A stretch of 57,626 nucleotides of DNA from positions 1 to 57,626 of the forward strand of contig MTMG01000004.1 of assembly GCA_002010075.1 (NCBI GenBank). Reading direction: 5' to 3'. The notes beneath the pieces are model-generated. The model was not told where the DNA came from. It searched no databases and was given only the letters and a program-made list of their open reading frames with translations. This DNA comes from Methanomicrobia archaeon JdFR-19. Its GTDB lineage: Archaea; Halobacteriota; Methanosarcinia; DSM-18856; Methermicoccaceae. The translations under genes were made by a program, and so were the position numbers. Below are positions 1 through 8,698 of the stretch, piece after piece (positions within the stretch are counted from its first letter, which is position 1; every line of letters starts with the position of its first letter).

Positions 1-1614
1 GTCATCATCACTCTTCATTGTTATTGTTCTCGAGCTGACACTCGATATCTTCATCATTCCATATCTGTCTCCACTCTTCACCTCATCATAGTCCTCAGAT
101 ATCTGGAACAGACCTTGGAGGAAAACAACATTGGTCTCGGTTCCTCTGAAAACTGCTCCCACTCTTGCAAGTATGACTGGCAAGTCCTCAACACCACCAA
201 CATCCTTTCTGTAGATGTATGTATCGCCACTCGAGACGAAGTCTGAGTCTACGACCTCTCCATCCTTCTTCAGCTCAAGCCAGACTCTATTGCCTTCGAG
301 GTCAATCTCTCTTGCAAACAGTTCATAGCCTTCTTCAAGTTGTATAGATGCTCCTGCGTACAACGTTCTCTTTTCATCCGAGTCTATGAGGACCTGATGG
401 AGCTGTCCCTTACTCAGTGTGTTAACATTTCCAGTACCTGCAGGTTGGTCGTTGTAACCTGCAAAGTACTTCTTTGCAAGGAATCCTATCACATAGTACT
501 TGCCCCATGGTGAATATTCATAATTCACGAGGTCTCGGGATGTTGTATATATGACATCTCCTTCGTTGACGACCCTATCGGTGGCATCTATATTCCTGAA
601 GGTTATACTTTCAGAGCCAACACCACCATCGATATCATAGTAGAACCATCCAAAACTCAATGGAGTCCATGTGTATGTTGTAGATGATTGTCCTTCAACC
701 CATATCGTATTACCAGTATAGTATGTTTTTGGTTTCACCTCCCAAAGCCAGGTGTAGGTTGATGAAAGAGAGTCAACCTCTGCTTCAACTGTAACATTAT
801 ATGTGCCAACATCACCAGTGTAGGATGATGGAGGTGAAAATTGGACTGTGCCATTTGTTGTGGTTGTCTGCACAAGTGTGCCATTTATGAACCAACTAAC
901 ATCTGATAACTGGTCAACATCAACAGAAAAAACGACAGATTCATCTTCAACCGTTATAACCGGTGAAGAGGGTCTTGGATTTGACAGTACTGGTTGTGTT
1001 ATTACAGCTATATCCCAACTAACTGAGTCTGAACCATTTGCATTAGACACAGTAGCTGTCAGAGTATAATCGCCTACCGAACTTGCATTGAATGTGTATG
1101 TATCCCACACATCTACAGACACTGAACGGGTTAAACTATCAATAATACTGCCGTTTAGTCTGAGGACCCAACTAACATTCACATCTTGGTCTGCTTTTAT
1201 CTTAAAGTCCTCGCTTTGAGATAACTGTAAGGTGATTGAGGTTGAGGTGGGGTCATATGTGAGGGTGGGTGAAGCAGGAACAACACTCCACGTCCAAGTA
1301 TAAGAATCTGTGCCGTTGTTTGTTACCATAACGGTTACATTATATGTTCCGGGACTCGATGTATAAGTAGATGAAGGGGAATAACTCAGCGTGGTGTTTG
1401 TGAGATTCGAACTCGTACTGACTGATGTACCATCAATATACCAAGTCGCATTTGCACTCTCGTTTGCACCAACGCTTAAGTCAATCTGAAATGTTATTGA
1501 CTCGCCAGCATTTGTTTGAGGATTTGAACTCGGAACTGGATTACTTAGAGTGGGGATTCCGCCTGCAACCCCCATACATAGGACGAGCAACAATACAAAC
1601 AAATATCTTTTCAT
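1..1614 (-). CDS. S-layer family surface protein, N-terminal part (runs off window)
   Basis: The frame is open from the ATG at 1612-1614 to the window edge (538 codons), so the C-terminus is missing. Residues 1 to about 20 form a signal peptide (MKRYLFVLLLVLC). Three Ig/PKD-like repeats follow at roughly 20-105, 110-200 and 205-295; each contains a tryptophan motif such as WYIDGT, WVLRLNG or WFINGT, and the linkers are rich in Ser, Thr and Asn. From about residue 305 the sequence resembles the Methanosarcina S-layer domain (DUF1608 type), with stretches such as FAREIDLEGNRVWLELKKDG and GTETNVVFLQGLFQ. I infer an exported, probably glycosylated cell-envelope protein. Its ATG overlaps the purP stop (ATGA), so it is last in the pyrH-purP run. 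Envelope role is confident; whether it is the main S-layer subunit is not shown. Confidence 0.85.
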   Translation of the reverse strand, partial: MKRYLFVLLLVLCMGVAGGIPTLSNPVPSSNPQTNAGESITFQIDLSVGANESANATWYIDGTSVSTSSNLTNTTLSYSPSSTYTSSPGTYNVTVMVTNNGTDSYTWTWSVVPASPTLTYDPTSTSITLQLSQSEDFKIKADQDVNVSWVLRLNGSIIDSLTRSVSVDVWDTYTFNASSVGDYTLTATVSNANGSDSVSWDIAVITQPVLSNPRPSSPVITVEDESVVFSVDVDQLSDVSWFINGTLVQTTTTNGTVQFSPPSSYTGDVGTYNVTVEAEVDSLSSTYTWLWEVKPKTYYTGNTIWVEGQSSTTYTWTPLSFGWFYYDIDGGVGSESITFRNIDATDRVVNEGDVIYTTSRDLVNYEYSPWGKYYVIGFLAKKYFAGYNDQPAGTGNVNTLSKGQLHQVLIDSDEKRTLYAGASIQLEEGYELFAREIDLEGNRVWLELKKDGEVVDSDFVSSGDTYIYRKDVGGVEDLPVILARVGAVFRGTETNVVFLQGLFQISEDYDEVKSGDRYGMMKISSVSSRTITMKSDDD

Positions 1615-2693
1615 GAGAGCACCTCGCTCAATTTATCCTTCTCAATACCTCTTTTTATCTCTATCGCTATTCTCCTCCCTGTTGAGAGTTTTTCGCTTAT
1701 GAGGTCTGAATAGGGAGAACCAGATATGAACGGATTCGTTCCAGCTACTATTCTCGCTGAAACTTCAAAAACCTTGAATTCAAGATTGTCTGTGCATATC
1801 GTCTCAAGCGAGAAAGGCCCTATCATGCCACCAAACAATTCAAAAGACTTCTCTACCACTGCTTCACCTATCTCAAATACCTTTGGCAAGAGAGATTCCC
1901 TTATGACAACGGGAATGTTGCCAGTCACCACATATGTGATGGGGACACCCAAAGATTCTATTTCAGATGGTGTGCCAAGTTTGTATATCTCATCTACGTT
2001 GCTTTCTATTCTCCGATCTATGCTAAGCAATTCAAGTGTGCCTTTGCTGAGTTTATATCCTTCCTCTGTGATAGGAGAGTAAAAGTAATGAAGATAGAAC
2101 CTCGTTCCCAATACGAACTCCTGGATTGTATAGTCTTCTGTATCAAGTCTCGATAACTTCTCTCTTAACTCCTTTGCATCCTTTGCAACAAAAAATCCTC
2201 TTCCTCCCTTAGCCCCCCAAAGCTTTACTATGACTGGCCTATCAACCTCTTCTACACTATCATAATGCCTGGGTGTGGAGACGCCAGCCTCTTCAAGCCA
2301 TTTTCTTTCCTATCTCCTATCTGCTTCCCACTCGAGTACATGTCTGTTTCCGAATGTAGGAACTTTTATGGACAGAAAGTTCTGGGCTCCAACATACTCC
2401 ACCATAGAGCCATGTGGTATGATTATGGCATTTTCAGATAACAGGAAGTCTTCCAAATCCATTAACTCCATATAAGAATCCACTTCCACTATTCTATCTG
2501 GCTTTCCAAGTGGGAAGGCATCATAAAACTTAGATCTTCCTTTCAAACAAATTCCCATCGTTTTAAGTCCTTCTTTTCTTGCTCCATTGAATATCTGTAA
2601 ACTCGAGTGGGAGCATAATGTGCATACCGTTATCTTATTAACATCATAGCTCTCGAGTATTTTCTCAAGCTCAGACTTTGTTAACATATTCAT
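1611..2693 (-). CDS. purP: PurP: formate-dependent FAICAR synthetase, with in-frame TAG
   Basis: ATP-grasp enzyme that makes formylaminoimidazole-carboxamide ribotide from AICAR, formate and ATP in archaeal purine synthesis. The N-terminal half has the family look (TVCTLCSHSSLQIFNGAR, then IIPHGSMVEYVG); the C-terminal half carries GRGFFVAKD, EFVLGTRFYLHYFYSP and GMIGPFS. Codon 128 is TAG (2310-2312), between EADRR and ERKWLEEAG. The frame is otherwise open and homologous on both sides, giving about 360 residues, the usual length. The site is not a catalytic position of the family, so a decoded residue there should be tolerated. The start ATG at 2693 overlaps the pyrH stop (ATGA), and the TGA end overlaps the S-layer gene start. 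A conventional gene caller would split it into two fragments. Confidence 0.9.
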
Positions 2694-3367
2694 CTCACCG
2701 CAACCGTACCAACAAACGTACCAACCTTTTCCCCATTTATGATTCTTGCAAGGTTTTCTGGTTTTCTTCCATCTGCAATAACCATACTTATACTTGACCT
2801 CTCTGCAATCTTCACACCAACAGGATCAAAAGGACCTTTTGACCCGGCTTTGAGCTCTGTTTCAGTTACTATATCTAAAAGCTCTTTATACGTGAGACTG
2901 TCAAACTTTCTCGCATCAGGGTACATTTCAGGGTCTTTCTCATATACACCATCGGTCGATGTAAGGGAAACCAAAAGGTCAGCCTTTACGTAATCCGCAA
3001 GAATTGCTGAGACTGCATCTGTTGTATATCCCGGGGAGACTCCACCCATCACAACTACCTTCCCTGTCAGCGAAGCCAGTCTTGCACCCTCGTAGTCTTC
3101 TGGTGGAACAGGATATGCACAATCACCAAGAGCAGATATCAACAAACGGGCATGGATTCTTGTGATTTCTATTCCAATCCTATCACACACTCCTTCACTT
3201 GCGCCCAGACTTCGAGCCATCTGAATGTATTCTCTTGCAGTCTTGCCACCGCCCACCACCACAAACAACTCATGCTCATCTTTCAGCATTTCAATTACTT
3301 CAGCATATTTTTTAAAAATCTCCCACGAGCTAAACACAGAGCCTCCAATTGAGACCACGACAAGCAT
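2690..3367 (-). CDS. pyrH: Archaeal UMP kinase
   Basis: Amino-acid-kinase-fold enzyme of 225 residues, the usual archaeal length, phosphorylating UMP to UDP in pyrimidine nucleotide synthesis. Visible motifs are the N-terminal VVSIGGSVF, the glycine-rich VVVGGGKTAREY, VVMGGVSPGYTTDAVSA in the middle, and TSTDGVYEKDPEMYPDA near residue 140, which belongs to the nucleotide-binding part. GSKGPFDPVG near residue 175 is also family-typical. It heads a run with purP and the S-layer gene, linked by an ATGA overlap, and pairs pyrimidine and purine nucleotide functions. Confidence 0.92.
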   Translation of the reverse strand: MLVVVSIGGSVFSSWEIFKKYAEVIEMLKDEHELFVVVGGGKTAREYIQMARSLGASEGVCDRIGIEITRIHARLLISALGDCAYPVPPEDYEGARLASLTGKVVVMGGVSPGYTTDAVSAILADYVKADLLVSLTSTDGVYEKDPEMYPDARKFDSLTYKELLDIVTETELKAGSKGPFDPVGVKIAERSSISMVIADGRKPENLARIINGEKVGTFVGTVAVR

Positions 3368-3388
3368 AAAAGGAAAAGAGTTATACTA

Positions 3389-5377
3389 TTATTTATGTTT
3401 TGGGAGTAAAACATGGAAGACTGAACCTTTGCCAACTGTACTCTCGGCATATATTCTACCACTATGGGCTTCAACTATTTTCTTTGCGATGTAAAGACCG
3501 AGACCCATCCCTTCTCCATAAAACTTTTCAAAAATCTTATCGACATCTTGAATGCCTCTTCCAGTGTCCCACACTTTTACGTGTATGTGTTCATCTTCTT
3601 CTACAGCTTCAATCCCGACCGTTCCTTTATCTGTGTACTTTATCGCATTACCTATTAAATTGACAAACAACCTCAACAATCTCTCTTCATCTCCTTCCAC
3701 CACAAGTGGAGAGGGTATGATGGTTTTAACATTGAGTCCTTTCTCAAAAGCAGCTCCCTGCAACATATTCACTGCATTATGTAAGACCGATGACAAATCA
3801 ATCCTATCGACTTTCAGTCTCTCGGATTCTAGTTTCACTGCATCTCTCAAATCATTCACGAAGATAGAGAGAGTATCTATTATCTCCTCCATATTTTCAA
3901 TCCTGCTCTTTACTTCATCATCCAATTCTTTACTCTTTATGAGTTCAAGGTTTCCTTTCAATGCTATTATTGGGTTTTTCAAATCATGAACAGCCATGTT
4001 CATAAATTCCGTTCTTATATTTGAGATTTCTTTGAGTTTTTTGTACATTTCTTCGAGTTCCCATCTCTTTCTCGCATGTTCTTCAAGTAATCCGAGTTTT
4101 TCTGTTAAATCAAGACCCACCAGATAGAATTTATCACCTGTTTTCATTCCGCCAACGTGCAAAACTCTTTCTTTGCCATTGGCTGAGATTATCGAAATGT
4201 CTGTTCTCCTTGGATTTCTGATAAATGCTCTGAACTTCTTCTTATCTTTTTCACTGACAAACTCATCAAATAATCTACCTTTTCCATCATAACCTGTTAA
4301 TTTTCTTGCTTCAGAGTTCATAAACTCTATTCTTCCCATTTCGTCAATCACAACAACAAAAACATTTGCCGTTTCTATTGCTCTTCTGATGTCCTCTGTC
4401 TCTTTGTCTATCTTATCCTGAACATCCATGAGTTCTGTGACATCTGTTAAAATTACTTCAACCGCACACGGAACTCCTGAAGAGCTTCTCACAACTCTCC
4501 TGCTTTCCCTAACCCACCTCACAGAGCCATCCTTTTTTATGAGTCTATATGTCCCGTTGTCTACTGTCCCTCTATCCTCTGGATGTATCAGTTTTTCAAG
4601 GAGTTTTGGGTCTCTCATATGGTCCTCCAAAGAAAAGCCTGTGAGGGTTTCGATAGATGGGCTTATATAGTCGTATTGGGCTGTTAAAAGATTCATCCTA
4701 TATATAACACTTCCAGCTCTGGTAGAAATATCAACCAGCCTGTTATCGAACTCCTCCATCTCTCTTTCTAAAAGTATTAAATCAGTTATATCACGCATCA
4801 CCCCAACTGTCTCAACCAATTCTTTGCCTCTCCACACTCCTTCTTCTCTTACTTCCACCCACCTTGGCTCATCTCCCCTCAGCATCAAAGTTGTGGTTGC
4901 AACACCTTCTTCCTCGAGCATTTTTATTCTGTTTTCAAGTTGCACCCTATTCTCTGGGCTGTCTCTCAAAATATCTGTTATGTGCATTCCTTCCTTCACA
5001 TCAACTCCTTCTATCTGCCCACCAACGTGTGTAAAGTATCCCTCGGAGTCCAATATGAAGTGTATGGCCTCAACAGACTCTAACTTACTTTTGCCATCAC
5101 TAACAACCCACACCTTCCCATCAAACTTACTAGTTATGTGTGTGGTTGAAGCATCTATAATCAAGACTTGGTGAGAGGGTATTTCTTCAACATCTTTGAC
5201 ATCTCTGATGTCTGCTCCCAACTCTACAGCCCTATTTTTTAACTCATCACGATTCGATATCACCACTGGTTTTTTCCCTTTCTTTAATTCATGTTCGATT
5301 AATTCTTCAATGAGACTGGAAACATCCTCTGCAATGCATACAATCACACTCATCTCATAATCATTATCAACTTCCAA
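3389..5377 (-). CDS. Multi-PAS sensor histidine kinase
   Basis: Cytosolic-looking signal-transduction kinase of about 660 residues without membrane segments. Residues 1-90 are a small alpha/beta segment resembling a degenerate receiver or nucleotide-binding domain. Three PAS-like domains follow (about 95-205, 215-325 and 335-440); the second ends with the PAC-type KKDGSVRWVRESRR. The HisKA H-box is MAVHDLKNPIIAL (about 475). The HATPase domain has the N box NLIGNAIKYT, G1 DTGRGI and G2 GMGLGLYIA. The start chosen is TTG at 5377, which has GAGGGTGA nine bases upstream; ATG at 5353 is the alternative. No response regulator lies next to it, so its output is unknown. It follows mptN by about 10 bases and may be co-transcribed. 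Confidence 0.88.
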   Translation of the reverse strand: MEVDNDYEMSVIVCIAEDVSSLIEELIEHELKKGKKPVVISNRDELKNRAVELGADIRDVKDVEEIPSHQVLIIDASTTHITSKFDGKVWVVSDGKSKLESVEAIHFILDSEGYFTHVGGQIEGVDVKEGMHITDILRDSPENRVQLENRIKMLEEEGVATTTLMLRGDEPRWVEVREEGVWRGKELVETVGVMRDITDLILLEREMEEFDNRLVDISTRAGSVIYRMNLLTAQYDYISPSIETLTGFSLEDHMRDPKLLEKLIHPEDRGTVDNGTYRLIKKDGSVRWVRESRRVVRSSSGVPCAVEVILTDVTELMDVQDKIDKETEDIRRAIETANVFVVVIDEMGRIEFMNSEARKLTGYDGKGRLFDEFVSEKDKKKFRAFIRNPRRTDISIISANGKERVLHVGGMKTGDKFYLVGLDLTEKLGLLEEHARKRWELEEMYKKLKEISNIRTEFMNMAVHDLKNPIIALKGNLELIKSKELDDEVKSRIENMEEIIDTLSIFVNDLRDAVKLESERLKVDRIDLSSVLHNAVNMLQGAAFEKGLNVKTIIPSPLVVEGDEERLLRLFVNLIGNAIKYTDKGTVGIEAVEEDEHIHVKVWDTGRGIQDVDKIFEKFYGEGMGLGLYIAKKIVEAHSGRIYAESTVGKGSVFHVLLPKHK

Positions 5378-5386
5378 CTATAAAAA

Positions 5387-6241
5387 TCACCCTCTATCAA
5401 GAAGGAGGTTGAGGATCTTATCCGAGGGGTCTATGCCAACACTGTATAACCCTCTAACCGAAGGCGTTGCATTCACCTCTAACACATATATTCCCTCTGA
5501 GTCATAGATGATATCAATACCGCCAAACTCAATCCCAACAGCTTCTCTTGCCTTCAATGAGATGTCCACCAACTCATCATCAACACCAAAAGGATGGGGT
5601 GAGGCCCCCTGTGAAAGATTCGATATCCAGTTATTTGATGGTATTCTCCGTACCGCGCCCAAAACTTCTTTACCCACAACAAATACTCTCACATCACCTT
5701 TTCCACTCCCGACAAACTTCTGAAGATACAAAACTCCTCTCTGTTTCAATATGCTTTCAAGCAAGTTCCTGTCAACGGGAGGTCGAAATCTAAGGATGCC
5801 TTTTCCTTTATATCCATAGATGGGTTTGACAACAGCATCACCACATTCCTCTATGAATTCTATTGCCTCATTTGTATCTTGCGTTAGAAGGGTTTCGGGC
5901 ACTGGCACCCCATGAGACAGAAGAAGAGAGGTGGTGAGGTACTTGTTTGCACATACAAGTATGGAGTCGAGGGGGTTGATTACTGGGATATCACTCGACA
6001 TTTCCTTTAATCTCTCAAATCTGAAAGAAACACCCTCTGTACCTAGCTCAACACCCCCAACATCTCTTATAATAGCCATGTCTATTGGGTAAGTCGGGGA
6101 AGATTTTTTTTCTCGACCGATGTGAGCTGAAAACTCAAGAGGATTTATGTAGACGGAGGTGTGACCCTTCCGCCTAATAGACTTTGAGAGCAATTCCACT
6201 GTTGTATCAACATTTGGACTCACGATTCCTATTCTCTTCAT
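5387..6241 (-). CDS. mptN: RimK-family ATP-grasp ligase, probably tetrahydromethanopterin glutamate ligase
   Basis: ATP-grasp ligase of 284 residues. It has the RimK/MptN layout: N-terminal MKRIGIVSPNVDTT, a mid-region NPLDSILVCANKYLTTSLL, the ATP-grasp lysine in VVKPIYGYKGKGI, DVRVFVVG, and the metal-binding IYVLEVNATPSVRGL. In methanogens the close relative MptN adds a glutamate to tetrahydromethanopterin; CofF (F420) and LysX are alternatives. I favour MptN on overall likeness and length, but substrate is inferred. ATG at 6241 is chosen because GAGGTGG lies just upstream; an in-frame GTG at 6259 lacks a ribosome site. Confidence 0.72.
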   Translation of the reverse strand: MKRIGIVSPNVDTTVELLSKSIRRKGHTSVYINPLEFSAHIGREKKSSPTYPIDMAIIRDVGGVELGTEGVSFRFERLKEMSSDIPVINPLDSILVCANKYLTTSLLLSHGVPVPETLLTQDTNEAIEFIEECGDAVVKPIYGYKGKGILRFRPPVDRNLLESILKQRGVLYLQKFVGSGKGDVRVFVVGKEVLGAVRRIPSNNWISNLSQGASPHPFGVDDELVDISLKAREAVGIEFGGIDIIYDSEGIYVLEVNATPSVRGLYSVGIDPSDKILNLLLDRG

Positions 6242-6881
6242 GCAACCACCTCTATACACACGTGGGGAGGTCTACCACTTTTTCCACAGCATCCACGATG
6301 ATACCATCTGCAGTTGCAACTATCCCTTTTTTTACATTCTTCAGCTCAGAATCCACACAATCTGACAGCTTTACTTCTCCTTTCATCCCTCTTGACTTTA
6401 GCCCCCTTCTTATATACCCTGCAAGCTCTCCACTCTTGGATATCTTCTCATCCAAAATAAAATACGTATACTCTGGCTTAACATAACCAATAAAGTCCAG
6501 TATCAGATTAACAGATTTTTTCGATGATTCTGTGAGTTTATAACTTCTGAAAACCCCTTTTATATCTCTAAGAAATCCATCATCACATAAAAAAAGATGT
6601 TCTCCTGTTATAAGGTGTTCAACGGTTATTATCACATTATAACCATCTATCCACAAGATCTCCCCACCAACTTCATCACATCCTACTGTTTTACGCCTCC
6701 TCGCTTCCACAGTAGACGTTGAATGGACAACCCTCGAAAGTATGTATCTCTACTGATTATGAAGGCGATGATGGTCAGACACGAATTTCACAGCATATCT
6801 CTTAGGATACCCCCTATCAAGCAAGAATCTCAATTCTTCTATGGGCTTTCTTAATTCTGGAGGGACGTTCTCACACTACAT
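6207..6881 (-). CDS. DUF434 family protein with three TAG codons
   Basis: Conserved archaeal protein of unknown function (DUF434): an N-terminal helical part (ELRKPIEELRFLLDRGYPKRY) followed by a nucleotide-binding-like part with WIDGYNVIITVEH, typical of the family. The first TAG is codon 2 (6876-6878), directly after ATG. The second (6750-6752, codon 44) sits between LHNQ and RYILSRVV. The third (6252-6254) follows LPTCV, where the family would end; read as sense it adds about 14 residues to a TGA at 6207. The start is supported by a TATA-like TTATTTATAA about 25 bases upstream on the minus strand, suggesting a leaderless message beginning ATG-TAG. If TAG terminates, the gene would be 6252-6710 from a GTG and would lack its conserved N-terminus. 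The end coordinate is the less certain one. Confidence 0.68.
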
Positions 6882-6898
6882 AAATCATCATAAGTAAA

Positions 6899-6911
6899 AG
6901 TTATAAATAAT
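6899..6911. promoter_or_regulatory. Shared TATA element between DUF434 gene and PUA gene
   Basis: GTTATAAATAATG lies between two divergent genes. On the minus strand it reads as TATTTATAAC about 25 bases before the DUF434 ATG, a leaderless spacing. On the plus strand it precedes the PUA gene by about 50 bases, which would leave a short leader. Confidence 0.5.
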
Positions 6912-6959
6912 GATAATAGATAGTTTTGTTGGATTTGTATACTTGCGAGCTTGAGAAAT

Positions 6960-7448
6960 ATGGACGAAGACGAGCGACATAATAAAGCTCTGAAGAAGGT
7001 TAGGATGGTTGCTGATTATCAGTTTGGGAGAGGTTCAGGGAGAGTTCTCTTTCCACATAATGTGGATTTTACATTTTCTTCCACTGGAAGGGTCAGGCAG
7101 ATAAAATTGTCTGGAGAACATGTAGCTACACTGAGGGCAAAGGATGGACTCTTGGTACTTGGTATGCGGGGCGGGGAGATGTTGAAATCATTTCACAGAC
7201 CAATGAGACATAGAGTCGTGTTATCAGAAGAGGCAGTGCCCTTTGTAAGAGAGGGTAGGAGTGCGTTTGCGAAGTTTGTTGTTTCTTGTGATAAAGAAAT
7301 AAGAGGCAGAGATGAGGTGCTGGTTGTTGATGAGAGTGATGAACTTTTGGCGGTTGGTGAGGCGATGTTGTGTGCGAGAGAGATGATGGAAGCTATGAAA
7401 GGTGTCGCTGTAAAAATAAGGCATGGTGGAGGATTATATGAAGATTGA
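6960..7448 (+). CDS. PUA-domain RNA-binding protein
   Basis: 162-residue protein related to the C-terminal part of archaeosine tRNA-guanine transglycosylases and stand-alone archaeal PUA proteins. VRMVADYQFGRGSGRVLFP at about 15-33 is the characteristic pre-PUA stretch. The PUA fold runs from about 70 to 150 (LKSFHRPMRHRVVLSEEAVP, FAKFVVSCDKEIRGRDEVLVV, LLAVGEAML). It presumably binds structured RNA or modified tRNA; target unknown. ATG at 6960 fits the homologous N-terminus; a TTG at 6951 is possible. It overlaps the next gene by 11 bases. Confidence 0.75.
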   Translation: MDEDERHNKALKKVRMVADYQFGRGSGRVLFPHNVDFTFSSTGRVRQIKLSGEHVATLRAKDGLLVLGMRGGEMLKSFHRPMRHRVVLSEEAVPFVREGRSAFAKFVVSCDKEIRGRDEVLVVDESDELLAVGEAMLCAREMMEAMKGVAVKIRHGGGLYED

Positions 7449-8025
7449 AGTATATTGTCCAACATGCAATGAAACAAAAATACACAAAGTGCTAAAAACG
7501 AACAAAATGTGGGTCGTTAGGTGTATTGAATGTTCCACCACCCACAAGGTAGAAAATCCATTGCAAGGAGCAGAGGAGAACGTGGATGTGAGGGTGGTTG
7601 TCAGTAAGGGTGAGAACTCATATGTGACCCACGTACCTCTCGGAAAGGAAGAGATTTTGCTTGTGGGAGAAGAATTCGTTGTGGACGATTCCGATGAGGT
7701 AAGTCTCGTTGAGATAACGTCGCTCGAGGGTGAACATGGAAGAATGAAATAGGCGAAAGTGTATGAGATCGAGACGATATGGGCAAGAGCAATAGACAGA
7801 GTGTCTCTGAAGGTCTCGATTAACAAAGGAAAAATAACTGAGCCATATTCATTCGATGTTAGCGGGGAGGAGACCTTCTCTGTTGGTGGAGTCTACTCTT
7901 TTGGTCCAACGTCATTCAGGATTAAAAAAATAAAGTTGAGAGACGGAAGATTTTTGAGTAGAGAAGGAGAGAGTGTAAAGGCGTATCGGATTAAGAGAGT
8001 TTTTGCGAGTTCTGTCGGCTGGTAA
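7438..8025 (+). CDS. COG1326-type archaeal zinc-finger protein with in-frame TAG
   Basis: Small archaeal protein of unknown function. The N-terminus has a zinc ribbon (CPTCNETKIH, then VRCIECSTTHKVE). The second half (ETIWARAIDRVSLKVSINKG, then FRIKKIKLRDGRFL and KAYRIKRVFA) matches the C-terminal half of the same family. The halves are joined in one frame by TAG at 7750-7752 (codon 105), between GRMK and AKVYEIE. Total length is about 195 residues, normal for the family, and it ends in TAA. GGAGG six bases before ATG 7438 decides the start, inside the 3' end of the PUA gene. Confidence 0.78.
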
Positions 8026-8041
8026 ACGTGGATGTGATGAG

Positions 8042-8677
8042 ATGGACAAGGAAGATATGATTAGGTTGCTTGAGAGGAGGGGAATATCCAAACGTGTCCT
8101 TGAAGCAATGAAAAAAGTACCGAGACATTTGTTTGTACCGCCTGATGTTAGGAAGTTTGCATACGAAGATCGCCCTCTGCCGATTGGAGAAGGGCAGACT
8201 ATTTCAGCCCCTCACATGGTTGCAATGATGTGTGAGTATCTCGACCTACAAAAAGGGCATAAGGTGCTGGAAATTGGAGGTGGATGCGGGTATCATGCTG
8301 CAGTTATGGCTGAGCTCGTTGGTAAGGAAGGTAAAGTGATAACAGTTGAGAGAATTGAAAGTCTTGCAGATAGAGCAAAACAAAACCTCAAATTGACTGG
8401 CTATGATGATGTGGTTGAAGTGGTGGTAGGAGATGGGACACTTGGATATCCGCCAGAGGCACCATATGACAGAATTAGTGTGGCGTGTGCAGCACCTTCT
8501 GTACCGCCTCCGCTAAAGGAACAGTTAAAGATAAAAGGAAAGATGGTAATACCTGTTGGAAGTCATTCTCAGATACTGTATCTTGTAAAGAAAAAGGGAG
8601 AGGATGGGTTTGATATGGAAAAACTGTGTGAAGTGGTATTTGTACCACTCATAGGAAAACACGGATTTCATATGTGA
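8042..8677 (+). CDS. pcm: Protein-L-isoaspartate O-methyltransferase
   Basis: SAM-dependent repair enzyme that methylates isoaspartyl residues in damaged proteins; 211 residues, the usual size. Family motifs are VPRHLFVPPDVRKFAYEDRP, the GEGQTISAPHMVA substrate loop, the SAM site VLEIGGGCGYHAAVMA (the common GTGSGY form is GGGCGY here), VVEVVVGDGTLG and CAAPSVPPPL. ATG at 8042 is preceded by a weak GATGTGATGAG. It follows the zinc-finger gene by 16 bases and precedes birA by about 20, so these are probably one transcript. Confidence 0.93.
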   Translation: MDKEDMIRLLERRGISKRVLEAMKKVPRHLFVPPDVRKFAYEDRPLPIGEGQTISAPHMVAMMCEYLDLQKGHKVLEIGGGCGYHAAVMAELVGKEGKVITVERIESLADRAKQNLKLTGYDDVVEVVVGDGTLGYPPEAPYDRISVACAAPSVPPPLKEQLKIKGKMVIPVGSHSQILYLVKKKGEDGFDMEKLCEVVFVPLIGKHGFHM

Positions 8678-8698
8678 TTTCATATGTGAGGTGAGGCT

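Noticed and set aside
848-1069. Small plus-strand gene inside the S-layer region
   Set aside because: It is the antisense of the continuous minus-strand S-layer frame, with no ribosome site or family likeness.
1611-2312. Two separate purP pseudogene pieces
   Set aside because: The same in-frame TAG pattern recurs in a dozen unrelated genes with no other lesions, so decoding explains it better than decay.
5301-5377. Extra TAG sense codon just before the histidine kinase TTG start
   Set aside because: A TAG precedes the TTG in frame, but the GAGGGTGA ribosome site supports starting at the TTG, so the TAG is simply outside the gene.
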